Assembly: GCA_942492225.1 (NCBI GenBank)
Contig: CALODS010000034.1
Coordinates: 1 to 64,000, forward strand
DNA length: 64,000 nucleotides
Direction of reading: 5' to 3'
Source: JAFGTX01 sp942492225
Lineage (GTDB): Bacteria; Bacillota; Clostridia; Peptostreptococcales; Acidaminobacteraceae
In this document: in pieces, positions 60,813-64,000 of the stretch
Layout of the letters: the number at the start of each line of letters is the position of its first letter
Position numbering within the stretch: the first letter of the stretch is position 1
Made by a program: the position numbers and the translations under genes
Notes under the pieces: model-generated
The model's database searches: none
Told to the model about the DNA's origin: nothing
What the model saw: only the letters and a program-made list of their open reading frames with translations

Positions 60813-61682
60813 TTAATTTAAAGACACCTGTTCAGGGTGTTTTTTATTATAGTCTTTATTAATTTTTGCTTGTAATAAACTTCTAATAACAATAGCCATT
60901 ACAATAATACTTCCACCGAGTAAGGCGAAAATTCCTGGAGTTTCTTTAAGAAAGAGCATCACCCATATCGGATTAAGTAGAGGTTCAATAACGGGAATAA
61001 GTATTGCCTCTACAGATGATACATAAGGTGTTGCACTTGTATAAAGAATATAAGCAAAACCTATTTGAAATATACCCAGTGCTAGAATTGCAAGTATAGA
61101 TTGTGTTGTAAATGTAATGCCAAACAAAAATGGTATAGATACTAAAAAAACAAATACATTGCCCAAAAGTGTAATTTCTACCGGTGAGCCATTGTCTTCG
61201 AATTTAAGGAAGATTACCATTGATGCAAAGAAAATACCACTTACAATAGCAATAATATTTCCAAATACATGGCCACCATTAATGTTTTCAATAAAGAAAA
61301 GAACCATACCGCTCATTACTGCACCGATGGTAATCCAATCAAGTTTGGTGATTTTCTCTTTTAAAAACCAAGTAGAGAATAAAGCGACCCATATAGGTGC
61401 AGAAAATTGTAGTAAAATTGCATTTGCTGAGGTTGTCAATTTGTTTGCACTCACAAAACAAATAAGCGTTCCAGTGTAGGCAAGCGCACCAAACACCTTA
61501 TTCTTTGTTAATGAGACAGTTGGTTTTCTTATGTATAGCATCATAACGATTGCAGCAATTGCACTTCGACCACCAGCTATTGCTAGAGGATTCCAATCGA
61601 TTAATTTGATAAGAAGACCACCTAAGCTCCATAGCACAGCTGCTAAAACGAGCCTAATTAATGCTGCATTATTCTTTTTCAT
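60813..61682 (-). CDS. EamA-type (drug/metabolite) transporter
   Basis: 289 residues with ten membrane helices in two five-helix repeats, the EamA layout: L-V-L-A-A-V-L-W-S-L-G-G-L-L-I-K near 10, and the second repeat starts near 150. L-I-P-V-I-E-P-L-L-N-P-I-W-V-M-L-F in the ninth-tenth helix region is typical of DMT permeases. It exports or imports a small metabolite that cannot be named. A terminator hairpin (ACACCTG / CAGGGTGT) overlaps its last codons on the plus strand. Confidence 0.88.
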   Translation of the reverse strand: MKKNNAALIRLVLAAVLWSLGGLLIKLIDWNPLAIAGGRSAIAAIVMMLYIRKPTVSLTKNKVFGALAYTGTLICFVSANKLTTSANAILLQFSAPIWVALFSTWFLKEKITKLDWITIGAVMSGMVLFFIENINGGHVFGNIIAIVSGIFFASMVIFLKFEDNGSPVEITLLGNVFVFLVSIPFLFGITFTTQSILAILALGIFQIGFAYILYTSATPYVSSVEAILIPVIEPLLNPIWVMLFLKETPGIFALLGGSIIVMAIVIRSLLQAKINKDYNKKHPEQVSLN

Positions 61683-61796
61683 TTTGTTTACTCGCTTTCT
61701 AGTTTCTATTAATTATCACTATTCATTATATATATTATTTACAGGAGGTACAAGAGATAATAACAGCTCTTTTTAAGATTATATAGTTCGTTTTTA

Positions 61797-61820
61797 AAGC
61801 TACCCTATTATGGGTAGCTT
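61797..61820 (-). terminator. Hairpin after the hydrolase-methyltransferase gene
   Basis: AAGCTACCC (61797-61805) and GGGTAGCTT (61812-61820) form a perfect 9-bp stem with a 6-base loop, just past the stop of the minus-strand gene. The T-run on that strand is weak (TTTAAAAA). Confidence 0.6.
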
Positions 61821-61823
61821 ATA

Positions 61824-63368
61824 TTACAATTTAATAATTTTTAATAAACCAGCACAACTTGATATTTGCTGATAAGTTGCGCATATGTTAACTGCTTTTA
61901 ACGCTTCTAATAAAGTATTAGCCGTAAAATAGAATTCTTGATGATCCCAATCATCACCTGCCATCTGTTTAGACGTTAGCAGTTGTTGCTCATTTTCAAA
62001 AGCTATATCACCAATAATGAGGACACCACCATAGGCAAGGCGTTGAAAGAGTTTGTAAATTAATGCTACCTTATCGCTATTGTTCAAGTGATGAAGGGCA
62101 TATGAAGAGATAATTGCATCGTAAGTATTCTTTTCTATGTCAGGTGGTAATCCATCGTTAAAGTCACTAACATAAAAACGTCCATCTGGCATTTTTTCTC
62201 TTGCTTTTTCTATCATTTTTTCTGAAAAATCTATACCAGTGATAAAATAATCCTGATCGTATAATTTTTTAGTCAATAAACCTGTGCCAATGCCCATATC
62301 AAGTACTTCTTTTACCTTAATGTTATTCACAATTCGTTGAATAGAGCTTAGCGTATCATAGTACCCTTCGAATGGATAGCCATTGCTTAATGCGTCAATG
62401 CTTTTATCATAGGTTCCAGACCATTTATCAAAGCCTCTAGAATCTAATAGTTGATGATTTTCTATGTACTTAATTCCACAGTCAAGATATTGATCAAAAT
62501 TAGTAGGATAATCATGATCTAATTCATTTATTTCATGGAATGAGTACTCTATACTATGTGTATCTAACAATAATTTGAAGGCAATTGTACAATCATAACA
62601 ATCTTCATCTTGCGTTCCGCAAATAAGATAGATTGGTAGTTTATAGTTCTTTAATATACCTAATCTGTTGTTCAACAGATCTACATCTGGAATCCAAGGC
62701 GCAACCAATATAAGACCTTTACAATTACTAGGTGTCGTCAATGCTGTTTCTAGGGCCATATGTGCACCTGCAGAAAACCCTGTAAGAATTTGATGTTTAT
62801 ACTTTGATAAAGTATCAATAACCTCTTCGTAAGGAGATAAATCATCGTCCCAAGTATAAGCATGTGAAAATTCTATTGTAGGAGATTGAGGAAAAATTTT
62901 ATTATATTTATCCGTTGCTGACGTTGACCAATAAGGCCATGTGTAATCGTAATTTTCTTGATTCCCATGAAAAGCAATCAAAACTTTTTCAGAGGGTGTA
63001 TGGGATATTGAAGGTATTTCTTTGTACTGAATATGATTCGATTCTATTGCAACGATTTCCCTTGCTTCACATAGCTGAAGACATCGTTTGAATCGTTCAT
63101 CATCACGAATACCATTAAGATCATCATCTGAGCTTAGGTAATCAACACTGTACCAGTATTTTTTAGTAAGAACAGCTTCTTCTAATAGCTCTAAAGCACG
63201 TTCACTCAAATTAGCAGCAGCAGCAGTTGCATATCTAAAATTATATATTTGTGGTTCAATTCCAATAACAGTAGAATAATGTGTCTCAATATAATTAAAC
63301 GCTGATTTTGGGCCCTCTGTTTTGTAAATCTTTATGGTATTATTTAATAATTGTGTATAAGTTAACAT
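61824..63368 (-). CDS. Alpha/beta-hydrolase fused to a SAM-dependent methyltransferase
   Basis: 514 residues from ATG 63368 (GGAGGT 10 bases ahead; an upstream in-frame ATG overlaps that site). Residues 1-110 are helical, TPR-like. An alpha/beta-hydrolase domain follows (about 125-300): nucleophile Ser199 in G-F-S-A-G-A-H, acid in C-G-T-Q-D-E-D near 254, His285 in L-D-H-D-Y-P. From D-S-R-G-F-D-K-W at 309 a complete class I methyltransferase follows, with SAM motif V-L-D-M-G-I-G-T-G (355-363) and F-N-D-G-L-P / Y-A-L-H-H-L. Each half is normally a separate protein. Expression is controlled by a leader peptide and attenuator upstream. Substrate unknown. Confidence 0.85.
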   Translation of the reverse strand: MLTYTQLLNNTIKIYKTEGPKSAFNYIETHYSTVIGIEPQIYNFRYATAAAANLSERALELLEEAVLTKKYWYSVDYLSSDDDLNGIRDDERFKRCLQLCEAREIVAIESNHIQYKEIPSISHTPSEKVLIAFHGNQENYDYTWPYWSTSATDKYNKIFPQSPTIEFSHAYTWDDDLSPYEEVIDTLSKYKHQILTGFSAGAHMALETALTTPSNCKGLILVAPWIPDVDLLNNRLGILKNYKLPIYLICGTQDEDCYDCTIAFKLLLDTHSIEYSFHEINELDHDYPTNFDQYLDCGIKYIENHQLLDSRGFDKWSGTYDKSIDALSNGYPFEGYYDTLSSIQRIVNNIKVKEVLDMGIGTGLLTKKLYDQDYFITGIDFSEKMIEKAREKMPDGRFYVSDFNDGLPPDIEKNTYDAIISSYALHHLNNSDKVALIYKLFQRLAYGGVLIIGDIAFENEQQLLTSKQMAGDDWDHQEFYFTANTLLEALKAVNICATYQQISSCAGLLKIIKL

Positions 63369-63404
63369 CGTTGTATCGACCTCCATTTAGGTGTGAAAAG
63401 GGCA

Positions 63405-63441
63405 TAAAAAAACCCTAAATATGCATACACACATCTAGGGT
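63405..63441 (-). terminator. Attenuator-type terminator in the leader of the fusion gene
   Basis: On the minus strand ACCCTA (63441-63436) pairs with TAGGGT (63417-63412) and is followed by seven T (63412-63406). It lies between the leader-peptide stop and the ribosome site of the fusion gene, so it would stop transcription before the main ORF unless prevented. Confidence 0.75.
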
Positions 63442-63476
63442 AAAGAGACGATATAATTATATATGTTTACAAAAAT

Positions 63477-63551
63477 CTACATATAAAAAATTAGCCTAGA
63501 GTGGTGTGTCTTTATAATGTTGTTATTAGATGTTTTAGTAAATTTGATCAT
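63477..63551 (-). CDS. 24-residue leader peptide upstream of the hydrolase-methyltransferase gene
   Basis: On the minus strand ATG 63551-63549 has a strong AAAGGAGTGG site 5-8 bases ahead. It encodes M-I-K-F-T-K-T-S-N-N-N-I-I-K, then T-H-H-S-R-L-I-F-Y-M, with stop TAG at 63477. A consensus promoter lies 30-60 bases upstream and a terminator 35 bases downstream. Short leader ORFs of this layout control antibiotic-resistance and amino-acid genes by ribosome stalling. The paired His and the Arg-Leu near the end are candidate stall codons. Confidence 0.7.
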   Translation of the reverse strand: MIKFTKTSNNNIIKTHHSRLIFYM

Positions 63552-63581
63552 CTTGACCACTCCTTTCGCTTATCTGTAGTG

Positions 63582-63610
63582 AGTGTAGCATAGTACAAAA
63601 AAATTGTCAA
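63582..63610 (-). promoter_or_regulatory. SigmaA-type promoter of the leader/fusion transcript
   Basis: On the minus strand TTGACA (63610-63605) is followed after exactly 17 bases by TACACT (63587-63582). The -35 box is perfect and the -10 matches 4 of 6. The start site would be near 63575, just before the leader-peptide ribosome site. Confidence 0.75.
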
Positions 63611-63729
63611 GAACGATATTAATAGTAAAAACGGAAGATTTTGGTGTAATTCAATAAGATTTTCGTTATGTAAAGCAGAACAACTTGTTATAATATAAAG
63701 AACTAATTATTCAAATATGGAGGAAGTGA

Positions 63730-64000
63730 ATGGACTTTAATAAAGTTAAAGCCTTTGCAGGTAATGTCACGGAAGACGATTTAAAACTTGTTGATACATA
63801 CATAGGGAACAATATTGGCATATTTATACCAACTGGTGGTATATTTGAATATGCAACGAGAACCCACGATTTTCCAAGTTATTTATTTTGTTCTAGTTCA
63901 CATAGCAGATCATATGTAAATATAGATAATAGATTGTACCCAATGAAACCAGGGGAATTATTAAGTATTTCTCCTAACGTACCACATTATGAAGTACCTG
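63730..64000 (+). CDS. AraC-family regulator, N-terminal cupin part (cut by window edge)
   Basis: ATG 63730 with GGAGGAAG ahead; 90 codons to the edge without a stop. The sequence (N-I-G-I-F-I-P-T-G-G, T-H-D-F-P-S-Y, M-K-P-G-E-L-L-S-I-S-P-N-V-P-H) is the ligand-binding cupin of AraC-type regulators. The HTH part lies beyond the edge. It diverges from the leader/fusion transcript with about 120 bases between promoters, so it may regulate it. Confidence 0.7.
   Translation, partial: MDFNKVKAFAGNVTEDDLKLVDTYIGNNIGIFIPTGGIFEYATRTHDFPSYLFCSSSHSRSYVNIDNRLYPMKPGELLSISPNVPHYEVP

Noticed and set aside
1..64000. CRISPR arrays, tRNA and rRNA genes
   Set aside because: No regularly spaced repeats and no cloverleaf-like or TTCGAATC-type segments were seen on reading; a tool search could still reveal a weak tRNA.

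Overview
The window is two unrelated genomes joined at about position 30,016. Bases 1 to ~30,016 have medium GC and Gram-negative content: LpxK, an MltB-type lytic transglycosylase with an SLT domain, P-ring and L-ring flagellar genes, a CopD/cytochrome c protein and an IS66 transposase. This fits a beta- or gammaproteobacterium. A Nitrosomonas-like nitrifier is my guess, but the sequence does not prove it. From ~30,016 to 64,000 the DNA is AT-rich, with strong AGGAGG ribosome sites, dense intrinsic terminators and Bacillota-type genes (DUF5673-like and DUF6485-like proteins, a TmrB-like protein, SipS-type signal peptidase, a DhaKLM system fed by EI/HPr). This fits a Clostridia-class bacterium. 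The join cuts flgK on the left and the 3' end of an unknown gene on the right, so a chimeric assembly is much more likely than natural transfer.

Left part, in order: a truncated IS66-family transposase at the edge; a secreted protein; a TolB-like propeller protein convergent with it; an M1-M28 peptidase with an out-of-frame PDZ tail; a divergent LpxK; a NYN/OST-HTH protein; a CopD-cytochrome c-thioredoxin-like fusion; cysC; a duplicated-domain lipoprotein; a double-length CydDC-like ABC exporter split by one frameshift; a lytic transglycosylase; then flgA facing the flgBCDEFGHIJK operon. A good sigma-54 promoter lies in front of flgB. The flg genes build rod (B, C, F, G, J), hook (D, E), P-ring (A, I), L-ring (H) and the first hook-filament junction protein (K).

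Right part: an accessory-looking run of small hypotheticals, membrane proteins and many GNAT acetyltransferases (32-44 kb and 50-59 kb) surrounds a well-ordered block at 44-50 kb. That block is an HPr-PAS-AAA+-HTH sigma-54 activator, a 17-bp-stem terminator, a near-perfect -24/-12 promoter, then ptsI, HPr, dhaK, dhaL, dhaM. It is a self-contained phosphorelay from PEP to dihydroxyacetone, with a regulator that can probably be phosphorylated by the same EI/HPr. Near the right edge an alpha/beta-hydrolase-methyltransferase fusion sits behind a consensus promoter, a 24-codon leader peptide and an attenuator-type terminator, with an AraC-type regulator gene diverging from it.

Both halves carry many single-base frameshifts and in-frame stops (M28/PDZ, ABC exporter, flgA twice, flgH duplication, nucleotide cyclase, methyltransferase, NYN/OST-HTH, GNAT, small ORFs). 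Several lie in homopolymers. Together with the chimeric join this points to an unpolished long-read assembly, so broken genes here should not be read as true pseudogenes without read support. No tRNA, rRNA or CRISPR array was seen.
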